A DNA stretch of 64,000 bases from Apostichopus japonicus (lineage: Eukaryota > Echinodermata > Holothuroidea > Aspidochirotida > Stichopodidae): positions 18,819,713 through 18,883,712 of the forward strand of contig NC_092574.1 in the NCBI RefSeq assembly GCF_037975245.1. Direction: 5' to 3'. Below are positions 39,668 to 49,885 of this stretch, in pieces (position 1 is the first letter of the stretch; the number at the start of each line of letters is the position of its first letter). The position numbers were made by a program, and so were the translations under genes. The notes under the pieces are model-generated. The model was not told the origin of the DNA and searched no databases. It saw nothing but the letters and a program-made list of their open reading frames with translations.

Positions 39668-40583
39668 GTAAGTTGCTGCAGCAGAAGTGTTATTTATTCA
39701 AACCACTCTTTAGTGCAAGCAAAACACATGCTGATGACCATGACAATGGCTATATGTCTTCCTGATAGATAATTCCACTATTGCTTTATGAGAAAAATAT
39801 TTTAAATGTGCTTGCATGTAGGTGTAGTCATACTACGCAAACAACAATGGTCAAATTGAACTCGGTAAATTTTGGCATGATTGGCGTGGTACCTATACCA
39901 GAGAATGTAGGAAAATGCATTTCAGTTTTGTTGTACCAAAGAAAAAATAATAAATGGTGTGTGGAAGATAAAAGTATCGCTAGATAAAAAGAAATGCTGC
40001 ACATGATAAAAGCATAAGTATTTAGACTTCATTTCAAGTTCTGTATTTATCTGAGTGTCTGTTGCCAATAGGTGGTTTTAGTCATTACAATAATTTTTGT
40101 GCCAGGGCTAGTTGAGTGTGTACATGACACCTAACTTGTACACAATACAGTATTTAAAGATGGGCTTGGTACTGTATCTAGAGATCTCACACCTTGTAGA
40201 ATTCTATAGCTTTTCATGGAATTGTCAGCAGATGTAAAATGTGAAAATCTAGTAAATAGGCAACTTGAATGGGTGGGTCACATACGAGTAAGTGGTTGCC
40301 CCACACTGTGCAAGTATGTCTTTGTTTTATGCAGAGCTCAATTGTACGCAAGACTGCGATTACATATGAAATTGTTGCAACTGCCATTTAAAAATGCAAA
40401 AAGGATATCGATGAGTGTATATATGTAGTGAGTTGAAAATTCAAGGACACTTCTGTATTGGGAGGTGATGCATATGATAACGACTGAAACTAAAAAGAAA
40501 AGGAACCCAAATCACTCCGATGAGATAAAAAAATATAAACAAAATAGTTAATTGTCAGCCTGTTCTGAACTTCTTTCTTTTAG
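39668..40583 (+). other. MGA intron
   Basis: Starts GTAAGT, ends CTTTCTTTTAG. AT-rich and without a supported gene. The short frames at 39781-39987 and 40216-40428 have no recognisable content. Confidence 0.8.
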
Positions 40584-40718
40584 CAGCTTCATATACACAT
40601 CTTAAAGGAGAGACAGAGACGAGCAAATCAGCGTCGCCAATTTACAAAGTTATCCAAGCTTGTGTTCCATGAGGAAACTGTATGGGAGAACAGACCCAAG
40701 ATTGCCATATTGCAAAAG
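40584..40718 (+). CDS. MGA: MGA-like exon: basic region, helix 1 and loop of the bHLH
   Basis: 45 codons in phase 0, starting QLHIHILKERQRRANQRRQF. The basic region has the His, Glu, Arg and Arg-Arg pattern (H-x3-ER-x-RR) used by MAX-class bHLH proteins to read CACGTG; human MGA has H-x3-ERRRR at the same place. Helix 1 (FTKLSKLV) and a loop (ENRPK) follow, then the start of helix 2 (IAILQK). The donor is AAAG|GTTTGT. The acceptor is a tandem TAGCAG (40581-40586), so an alternative start at 40587 would drop just the first Gln. Confidence 0.92.
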
Positions 40719-42265
40719 GTTTGTTTTGGCCCCCTTGTTATGTTTTGTGAGTGTGTACTTTACACATATTCCAGCATGATTACTTGTACAAGCCCTTGTC
40801 GATTTGTACCCATACTCGTGCTTGGAGCATTTTGGAAATCAAGTACAGATCATAGTGCAATATTTAAGTAATAGTACTCTTGCTTAGCCCCTTGTATCTA
40901 TGCTTATACTATGAGTGTTCTCAAGGAGAATCCTGTTAGTACTCATACTCAAAGCTGTTGTACTCATACTTTTATAGGTCTTATGTGAGGTATCAAAATC
41001 CAGTTAAATGTCTGTCATTCATGTAACTTATCAAAGTCCCTGTACTGTTATCATGTAAAAGTTAATTTTTTTTAGGTATAATTCCAGTTTGATGAAAAAT
41101 CAAGCATGCATCTTTGAGTTTAATCAATCACATTAATCTGTATTTTGAGTAATAATTGTTAGGTTTGGTAATATTGCCTACCAAAGCAGAAACCCGTTTT
41201 ATTGTGTTGAATCTAATATATATGCAATTTTGGCGATAACATACTAAGCCATGAAAAACCAAAACATAATGGCAATTGAAAATAAAGGTAGTAACTTAAG
41301 TCCACCAAAATTCCCACGTGAAGCGTTGAAATCTACAAACTTCATAAAGTTTCAAATAAACAAAGACATAGAGGAAGTGGTGATGGGGGTTGGTGATAAA
41401 ATTGCAAACTGCATTCTTTCACTGTAGGTAAAATATTGTGAAAAACAAACTTTCCTTGAAGGAAACTCAAAAGTTAATTGAGTCACATCAGACAATTGGA
41501 CAAACCTGTTAAAAGTCAATTGTGCTTAACACATATCAATCATGGACAAGGTCACAAGTGATGCACGATTTTACATTGCACACTGTTAATACACTTTGGA
41601 GAACCTACAGATATTGTGGCTTCGGTTTTGTCAGGTGAGCAGATGCTCTATTTTGACTTTCCCCAAACTATGGAGTGCAACCCAAAAGTGGATCTTGAAA
41701 CTTTTTCAGACGTCAGAAACTTAGCTACAGTTTTCAGAGACGGATCGATTCAGTAATTTTTAAACACCAAGTTCATAAGTTCATAGTAGAAGCTAGCTCC
41801 CATGCAATCTGAGTATTAATCTGAGTCCTAATGGAAGATGCCGGGTCATGGGGCCTCCTAATTTTTTGCAGATGGTGAAGGTGATGATAATTGCTGATGT
41901 AATATCTGACGTATATGTCTCTTATTCAGAAGTCTTTTGAAATTATGAAATTTGTCCTGTTTTTTTTTCTTTTGCATGAGACTAAAAATCCAACATGAAC
42001 AATTACAAAAAATGTTTTAGGATTTTTACCTGTTATAGTTTATTAAATGAGATGGCTTTGTTCCATTTTCAATTAACTCCTTCCAACCTTTCATCAGCAC
42101 ACACAATAATATGATTTATGAGGTTCCTCTGTCATCAACAATTTGCAATGTTTTCATTTATGAATTATGTCTCTGCCTGGTTTAATCACCTAATAAATCA
42201 GATGTATTTACCTTCGATATGTTACATTTAGGAAATAACTAGACATTTTTCTTTCTATCAATAAG
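40719..42265 (+). other. MGA intron inside the bHLHZip
   Basis: Starts GTTTGT and ends TTTCTATCAATAAG; the pyrimidine tract is modest. AT-rich, with no gene or repeat I can support. Confidence 0.8.
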
Positions 42266-42377
42266 GCTCTGGAAGCGGTGAAGGATTTGAGGGATCAGGC
42301 CAAAATATTGGATGAGCAGTTGTCAGCCCAGAGATATCGTCACTACTGCCTTAGGAATAAAGTTAAAGCAATGCTCC
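42266..42377 (+). CDS. MGA: MGA-like exon: rest of helix 2 and leucine zipper
   Basis: Reads ALEAVKDLRDQAKILDEQLS and on through YCLRNKVKAML. It enters in phase 0 and leaves in phase 1 at CTCC|GTAAGT. Heptad positions are Leu, Leu, Gln, Leu, Met, a short zipper as expected for pairing with MAX. Human MGA has a comparable helix with L-T-D-Q-A-D-K-L in the same position. An intron between the loop/helix-2 start and the zipper splits the domain. Confidence 0.9.
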
Positions 42378-42803
42378 GTAAGTTTGATATTTCTCTTGCA
42401 ATTAATTTAGTCACAACTGCTGAAAACAGGTCAACTTTAATAGTCTTAATGTTGTTGTATTTTTGTAATATCCTAACCAGGGTAGCAACTGAATAAATGA
42501 AAGAAGTCAGAGGTTTACATATTCCTCTCAAAAGGCAAATTGATGATGAACGGTTAATCTATTATTAACCAATCAGTCATAAGTTTTACTTTAAAGTGAT
42601 ATACGAAACAATTGGACATCAAGCAGTGTGGCTATTGCTGTTTTATTTAATTATAGCCCTTTTTATACTCATTTGGAAAGCATTACAAAACACTGCATAT
42701 AAAGCAGACCCATGGATAAACTGCACAATTGACAAAATGAAATGTAGTTAGTTTACCATGAAAGCCACAGCTGTTTTATTCTTGCTTTCCTCTTTCCGCA
42801 CAG
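42378..42803 (+). other. Last MGA intron
   Basis: 426 bp, GTAAGT to TTCCTCTTTCCGCACAG. No features seen. The ATG at 42758 lies in this intron and opens a frame into the next exon; it is not a real start. Confidence 0.85.
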
Positions 42804-44125
42804 AAAAAAATCCTCACTTGAGTCAATTGCTGTGTCAGCCGATGGAGGGGCCACCCAACGGAGAAAGTAAAACAGCGCAAGAAGAAGAAGCTGAGATGCC
42901 AAATTTAGAGCAGATTGGGTTTGGACTGCGGAATCTTATCCCGGAACAGAACCAGCAGCCAATTAGAGATGTAGCCAAAACTGCCCAGCAGCTTCTCATG
43001 GCCATGCAGGTCTACATGAAAAGATCAGGGTGTACCAAGGATAGTATTTGTCATTGGACCATTGAGAGCATGTTAGACAACGGCATAGATAAACTACCAA
43101 GTCACCTGAAGACCAAAGAAATCCTGCAGAAAGCCCCAGTCGAGTTTGATTGGGATGATGTTGATTATTTCCAGCGTGCTCGATTGGAGAAGGCGGAGAG
43201 ATGGCGCAAGAAGAAGGCAGCAGCACTCATGAAGAATGAAGCAGATTTTAGTAACGATACTTCTCCCGTGGGTTCCGACCCTTCAGCTGTAGATAATCCA
43301 GCCATAGAGAAAGTTGAAGACGATGATGGAGAAACAGATCCGCAGCAATTCCCTGTCAACAGCTTACCTATGTCCGCACTAAGTTCCCCGTTGAAAGGAA
43401 AAGAGACAAATTATGACTCAGACGAAAGTTCATCGGACAGTGCTTCAGCTGTTGTTACATACAAGGAAGATGCATTCAAGTATGTTAAACTTCGAAAGGT
43501 GAAAAGAAAACGAAAATCTAAAAAATCTAAGAAATCAAAGCGAAAGAGGAGGAAGTACAGTTTCTCAGAGGATGAGGGCATTTCGCCGTTTGGAAATATT
43601 GGCCCAGATTCGGATGGGGAGGAAGATGGTTGGATAGATGATGAGGATCACCATGGTGATGATGGTTGGGAGGAAGAAGATGTGAATGTGGTGGATGACA
43701 TTGGAGACGATCAACAAACGACGGATATAGAAGCGAGACCAACTGCTGCTGTCAGCGACCAACAAGTCGCTGCTGCATCATCATCATCCTCTCATAGCAA
43801 TGAGGAAAGTGAAAAGTTTAGAAAAGAAATAGTTACTACAGGTTTAGGATGGACATTGAGTGAAAATTCTCCAAATATACTAACTACTAAACAAGGTAAT
43901 CAAAAGGATGATGTAGCTGACATTAACATTGATGAAAAGAAGATCATTCCTTGTTTGCAGGTGGAAGAGAAGGATGATGGTACGTTGGATGTGGTTCTCC
44001 AGGGAGAATTTTCAGATGAGAGGCTGGACGAACTGTTTGCTCGTCCAGGGGTTATGGATTACTTGAAAAAAGTGGCTGCTTCGAAAAAGAGGGCAAAATC
44101 ACAGTCTGCTGGTCCAAGTAGGTGA
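42804..44125 (+). CDS. MGA: MGA-like terminal coding exon
   Basis: A leftover C from the previous exon completes CAA, so the frame reads QKNPHLSQLLCQPMEG and runs 440 codons to TGA at 44123-44125. Early residues include NLIPEQNQQPIRDVAKTAQQ, a helix-like stretch. A Lys/Arg-rich block follows (KVKRKRKSKKSKKSKRKRRK, a likely nuclear localisation signal), flanked by Ser/Asp-rich acidic tracts. The exon ends with a short ordered-looking segment (ERLDELFARPGVMDYLKK). I recognise no further named domain. Nuclear location is inferred from the basic block and the bHLHZip. Confidence 0.87.
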
Positions 44126-44310
44126 TAGAGGGTCAACTCCTGTTGATAGTAAGAACCCAAGACATCTCAGTTTGATTATAGGAAAGACATTTGTTACCTC
44201 ATGGAACTAATTTGTTTAGGGAAGCTAGCTTAAAATTGCTGACAATTATTTACCATGTGCTAATGTGGACTGGAATAAAAGCCAAAGAGGTTCATTTTTT
44301 TTTTTTTTTC
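44126..44310 (+). terminator. MGA 3' UTR with poly(A) signal
   Basis: AATAAA at 44274-44279 is followed 15-30 nt later by a long T run, as expected for cleavage and polyadenylation. A second AATAAA lies at about 44400. Use of the first site would give a short 3' UTR of about 170 nt. Confidence 0.6.
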
Positions 44311-44451
44311 GATTTTGAAGTAATAGTATGTTAAGTATAGTATACAAATATTCAGGGTTTTAAGTGCACTTTCTGATAAGATGATTATTCTGCAATTTAA
44401 ATAAAATGAACTGTTAGCAAACTGCTTATCCACTAGAGAGCCTGTGTACGA

Positions 44452-44527
44452 GAATGTGTAAAAGTAAGTTGGCCTGACGTTTCGATCCTAGCAGGATCTT
44501 CTTCAAAGGCTAAATGACAAGCAACAG
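44452..44527 (-). repeat. Hammerhead-like, Penelope-type repeat, left copy
   Basis: The minus strand reads TTTGAAGAAGATCCTGCTAG then GATCGAAACGTCAGGCC. The GATCC/GGATC stem II and GAAAC core match the right copy, but core C3 of CUGANGA is T here. The flank AACTTACTTTTACACATTCT is shared with the right copy. Hammerhead ribozymes are known in terminal repeats of Penelope-like retroelements; no reverse transcriptase is visible nearby. Confidence 0.6.
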
Positions 44528-47500
44528 TATTAACAGAAGGGACAAAAACAATTTAATTATGCTAAAAGGGAGAAAGAAGTTCATTTGACTTTGATTTTTT
44601 TTCACTGAGGTCTGGTTGTTGAATTAAACAATTGTTTGAAGTTTGGCTGGCCCTGAAAAAGAAATAAACGAAAATGTATATGCAACTTATTTGCTAGGTG
44701 TCTATTGATGGATTACGTCACATGAACTTTTTTATATAGTCCATATTTGCAGTGGTTTCTTAACAGAATTATGGAGCTAATTGGAACCCTGAATAATGTT
44801 TGAAATGAGTCTTCCAGTTTCTGTTTGAGAATAATTTAAAATGTAAACTTTGATTGCTAAATGTTTGTCATTTTCTTGCATGGAGTTTGAGGCAGTTAGA
44901 TATTTTTGAGGGTGTTTTACTTAATTTTCCCTTTGTCTTTTTTTGATGAATTAAGAAATCATTAAAGAGGAATGGAAGTCTTAAATGAAAAATATATAAT
45001 ACAGAAAATGTAAAACAAAAATTAGTTTGCCATACTTATAGCTTATTCCATTGCCTAGATGTAAAAGAGTGACGCAATTGGACAACTTCAGGTGTGCATG
45101 TATGGTGTAACAACTACCTTGTAAACATGACACCTCAAGAAGAGACAAATATTTATGATGTATTTAGTACAGATGCTTGCTTAGGTGGAATGTCTACAGA
45201 TGTCAAATGTGAAAAACTTATAAACCTGACTTATACAACAGGTTGTCAAGATTAAATTGATGTCAGTAGAGATCAAACTTTGAATAACCTTTGAAAAACA
45301 CATCTCATCAAAGGAAATTATAACAGACCTCTTAGCTATGATATTTGGTTGAAGTGAAGAGCCATTTGAGGTTAGCATTTTTTTAAATGGGGAAAACAAT
45401 TGTGAGAGAAAGTTTGCATGTAAACAGATTTTCGCACCTGACGTGTGGATGACACCCCCCCCCCCTTAGGTCGGAGGTAATTGTATGTTTGGTTTGTATT
45501 CTAGTATTTTTTGGGGGAAACCAATGTACACATCTGATTGTAATGTTTTACTTACTTGACATTTGTATCTGATCAGTTACAAGTTCAAAAATGAATGATT
45601 GTCTGCATTCTTGAGCAGTGGGATTAAGTCTTAAAGCTGGTAATTGTTTTAAACATTTTCTGTATTACTTATTCGACTTGGAAGCTGAGAATTTCTTTCC
45701 CCTTTGGTGTAAACTCGACATAGATAAATTTTGAGGATTGAAGTTTCATTTACATGATTATGCTAGGGATTTGTGAAAGCATTGCTCTGCAAATCAGTAC
45801 TGTTACAAGTTCAAGCATGTGTAATATCCTTTCTCTCTAAGAAAGGATTATTTGTTTAATTATATGGATTGTGGGTTAGATTAAGAGAAGGAAATATTAA
45901 GACTATGATTGTCATTTGCTACCTCAATAAGTGTATGATAAGAAACCACTCAATAAACATTTCATGTAAGTGAAGTAATTGATTTAACAAGACCATCTGT
46001 AATTTTACCAATTAGGTAGCAACATTTTGATGCTAGAATTTCTATGCTATATTGACACTGCTTTACTAAATACAAAAAAAAACTGAAGCAGTCATTGAAC
46101 AGTGGAGAACAGACTAGGAATTTCACATACAAACTAGAAACAAATTCTTTACTCTTTCTACGTTTATTTAAGCAAATCTCGATAGTAAAAGCAGTTGTAA
46201 TCTGCTTTCCACATGCTATCAGATCTGGTTGATGTCTTCAGTGAGTGACTAAGGTGACTTGATTCATTCAGCAGCAATGGAAAGTTTCACTCAGATATCA
46301 GCTGCACTTTCTAGAATTTTGGAAATGAGTGGGTTGGGCCCTGAGGTTGTTGAAGTTGACTCCCATGTAGGGGTGTCCGGGGGATATGCCCCCCCCCCTC
46401 AAAAATATAAATATATGTGAAATAGTGTGTTCTGGGCCGTATTAAGGCTGTATATTAGGTCTAAATGCAGCGTTATGGTAATAACTACTTTTATATTTGT
46501 TGTCTTTGGGGTTGAAATGGGGGAGGAAATATTCATCCCCCTCCCCTCCCCCAGATCTGCATCTGGCTATTGAAAGTACATGTAGATGGAACCAGTTGTG
46601 AGGGAATTCTTTGAAGGTATTCACTATTAATGTAACATTAACATTGATGTTATGACCTCACAAATAGAGTTTTGATCAAATATTGTTAATATTTCCCTTT
46701 CTTCTTCCCTAGTCACCTCCCAAGTTTTTTGTTGTTTTTTGTACAAAACTTTATCAAGAATTCTAATTAGGGGGGGTATATATGACCTGCCATCACCCTT
46801 AAATAAACTATTTCATGTTAATATTAGTCTCCTCCTTTTCACTTTACTGGATACTAAACATGGTTCCGTATGTTGCTGTCATTCTGGCAATCGTCTACCA
46901 TTACTTCATATTATAGGTAGTTCACTTCACGATGTAATCAAAGTTATTAATTGGTATTATTTATTACAGGTTATTTCTAATGAAGTTGAAAATATTTTCA
47001 TTATTTTGTATTGATGATAAATTTGACAATTTTTTCTTGGCAGTACTGATGAAAAAACTTCATGTACAGTGTAAAGAAATAAAAATAGCCATATTAAATA
47101 ATTACTTTTGTTTTTAATATTTTCTGTTGTCTTTTTAAATGGTCTGTACCTTAAACTGTAATTGGTTTTTGGTAATGTTGATGATATGATAGTGAAGACA
47201 AATGCCCAGGGAGTAGTTATTCTTGGTCTTTTCTTTATAGAGTGCTTATTTTTTAATGATTTCAAGTATGTCAGTGAAGGGAAACGGTATTGGCCCAACA
47301 TGCTAAAAGCGATACATGTGGTAATATGGGTTGCCAATAATTGATAGTCTGTTGCATGCAAAAAAATAATTCCATTCTTAAAGAGCCCACTTTTGCCAAC
47401 TACAGTATCATATGAAGCTAATATCATTGACCATTTTAAGTCATAAACTTGAGCCCTAAACACTCCACCCGCCCTTCCAAATCCAACATTTAAAGATATG

Positions 47501-48747
47501 AATTCACACATGTGGATCCAGTCACATGTCCCTGAATCTGTTACATAGAAATAGTTCTTTGGTCTGTTATTAATTAACATAGTGGTGTGAATGGTTCTGG
47601 CGACGGGCGTACGGACTAGCCTTTTCACATCGGCAATTTAGTTTAGTTTAGTAGGGGAAAAAAGGGTCAGGAGGGACACTCAAGTCCCCATCAAGGACCC
47701 TATAGGAAAATATCTAAATACACGCCTTTTCTTTCTCAAATTGTTACTGTGCGCCATCATTTGTTTCAAGAAGTGGAAGTGAGCCGCCAACTTCAGAAGT
47801 TCATGCTCCCCCCTGTTGTGCCATATGGAAATTCGAATAGCTAATTGCGATCCCTATAATATTGAACTTCCATTCTTATTTTAATAATTTCTTGACCAGC
47901 TGGGGATTTTTCCGGTCACAGAATACTTTCATGTAACAACTATCGTCAAAGAAAGGTTCTCATTTGACAGTTATTGATTTCAGTGACTGATGCCGTCGAC
48001 TGCTTTGTTCCGTCTGCAGTATGTTGCTAGGCATCTCATTATCATTGCTAATGTAACCTATTCGCTCGCCCATGTGTTCCATACCCTGTGCAGTACTAAT
48101 CCATACATATCAACACTGTAGGATCGGGAGTAGCAATTAACATCAACAAGGAGTGTGCATTTACGGTACTATAGCCTATGCTCAAAACATTGTAAGACTC
48201 ATTGAAGAGACCACTGTACTCCGAGGTAGCGGACAGGCTACTCGGTCTCGCTTACCTGTATTTTACGTTGTTGAAGTAGGAGGCTGTAACCGTTGAAGCT
48301 GGGAGCGTTAGGATTGATAAGATAGGTTTATTGTAAACGTAGGTGTACTGTACAGCTGTGGGATTGCATCAAACGGTCATTTCTTTGGAGGTGAGTCAGA
48401 TTTCAAAATCAGATTCAGCATATACTAAGCACTGTAACTGCATGTACTTCAGACGAGCTGACTGTAGGCGTAACGGCTACTGTAGGTCTGATATAAAAAA
48501 CTTACAATCAATCATTTTGTCACACTCACAGATTATTCATAGGCTTTGTATTAGGCAAGCCGACAGAACTTACAATGTTTACACTTGTTCCTGTGTAACG
48601 GTAGGAAATGTTTTATTCTTGACCACATGTTTGATAAGTACTCAACTAATCCTCTTACAAAATTACATCTATCTCTTTTGTGTTCACCATGCTCACTAAC
48701 CTATCTCATCTGTATTCTAGGCTTGTATTTTCCCCCTTGTACCTTCT

Positions 48748-48822
48748 GTTACTTGTCATTGAGCCCCTGAAGAAGATCCTGCTAGGATCGAAACGTCAGG
48801 CCAACTTACTTTTACACATTTG
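48748..48822 (+). repeat. Hammerhead-like, Penelope-type repeat, right copy
   Basis: Contains CCCTGAAGAAGATCCTGCTA then GGATCGAAACGTCAGGCC. CUGAAGA fits the core CUGANGA. GATCC-TGCTA-GGATC forms stem II and GAAAC-GTC supplies the second core strand and the cleavage triplet. Merging the two copies suggests an ancestral stem I of GGCCT/AGGCC. One extra A sits between the core and stem II. It is an inverted copy of the repeat at 44452-44527. Confidence 0.62.
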
Positions 48823-49162
48823 ATAAATTATGTTAGAAAATAGAAAACAAAAGAGCATTGGTTCTACTGTACTACTCAAGTCTCTAGTCTGAAGCTTGAA
48901 CCGATCCAGCTGAATGACATAACACCATGTGTACGTGTTGAGTGCATCCCTAGTTGAAAAAAGAAGGGAACAGACACTGTACATGTAAACTCCCCCCCCC
49001 CCCACCCAAAGAAAAACCCACTCTGTCTTTAATGTTAGTGCCATAATGTACTTGAATCATAACAGTCTGAACTACTGTAGTAGTACAGTAGTAGCCTAAT
49101 CAGAATAAGGTTGACTGTGAAACTTTCAATCTATTCTTAACTTAAACTCAACAGCATCAGGC

Positions 49163-49885
49163 ATGGCCAACCCAGCCTTATCAGAACTATCAGAGCATTT
49201 TCGTTCTTCTGCGGAAAAGAGAAGATTGAGAAGCTTGAGGGGTAGTGGGACAGTGCCGAGCCCTTCACAAAGTGCCCATGGAGTACTTATTCGGACTTCT
49301 TTACAGAGAAGAACAAGTGAGCTCAGGGCGAAGAAAGTAAGGTTTTATAGAAATGGTGACCGCTTTTTCAGAGGCATCATGTATGCCGTCTCGGCAGACC
49401 GTTTCCGAACATTTGAATCACTCCTAGCCGATCTGACCAGAACTCTCTCGGACAAGTCTCATTTGCCCCACGGAGTTAGGAACATATTCACGGTCGATGG
49501 AGCTCGGAAAATCACACACGTTACACAATTAATTCCTGGGGAAAGTTACGTGTGTGCCTCGCAGGGGATCTTTAAGAAGCTAGATTATGACAGAAACAGT
49601 GATAGACCATGGAATCCAGCAAATACAATCAAGAGCCAAGATAGAGATAGCGACTCTCCAACACCTAAAGTGGCTCAATGTGCTCAACCCGAAGATAATC
49701 GCAGCTTCATTAAACCAAGACTTGTGACCATAATCAAGAGCGGTGCTAAACCGAGAAAAGCTGTTAGGGTGCTGCTGAACAAAAAGACGGTGCATACATT
49801 TGATCAAGTATTGACCGACATTACCCAAGCCATTAAACTAGACTCCGGAATGGTGAAGCGATTATACACCTTAGATGGACGTCAG
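49163..49885 (+). CDS. Doublecortin-domain protein (DCX/DCLK-like), first coding exon
   Basis: Doublecortins bind between protofilaments and stabilise microtubules. 241 codons from ATG 49163 ([16 protein letters not shown]) to DGRQ|GTAAGT, phase 0. A Ser/Pro linker with PSPSQSAHG is followed by DCX domain 1 at residues 57-142 ([45 protein letters not shown]). DCX domain 2 starts at about 186 ([49 protein letters not shown]). Both match vertebrate DCX and DCLK1 closely, including exon-end position. The ATG is preceded by a possible acceptor (CAACAG, 49149-49154), so an upstream noncoding exon is likely. Whether the gene has the DCLK kinase domain cannot be seen; invertebrates usually have the DCLK form. 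Confidence 0.95.

Larger units (their letters stand above)
44311..49150. other. Intergenic region between MGA and the doublecortin gene
   Basis: No supported gene. It carries an inverted pair of hammerhead-like repeats (44452-44527 and 48748-48822). C-runs lie at 45455-45465, 46389-46398 and 48992-49003, and a G/C-rich patch near 46350-46560 looks like degraded repeat. A 223-codon minus-strand frame (46957-47628) has no recognisable domain. Positions about 47900-48350 are somewhat CpG-richer and could hold the doublecortin gene's promoter, but no specific motif decides this. Confidence 0.5.

Noticed and set aside
42758-44125. A separate gene starting at ATG 42758
   Set aside because: The ATG lies in an intron. 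A good acceptor at 42801-42803 and phase match with the zipper exon make this the last MGA exon.
46957-47628. Minus-strand 223-codon open frame
   Set aside because: No recognisable domain, AT-rich composition in its second half, and no splice or family support; treated as chance or repeat-derived.
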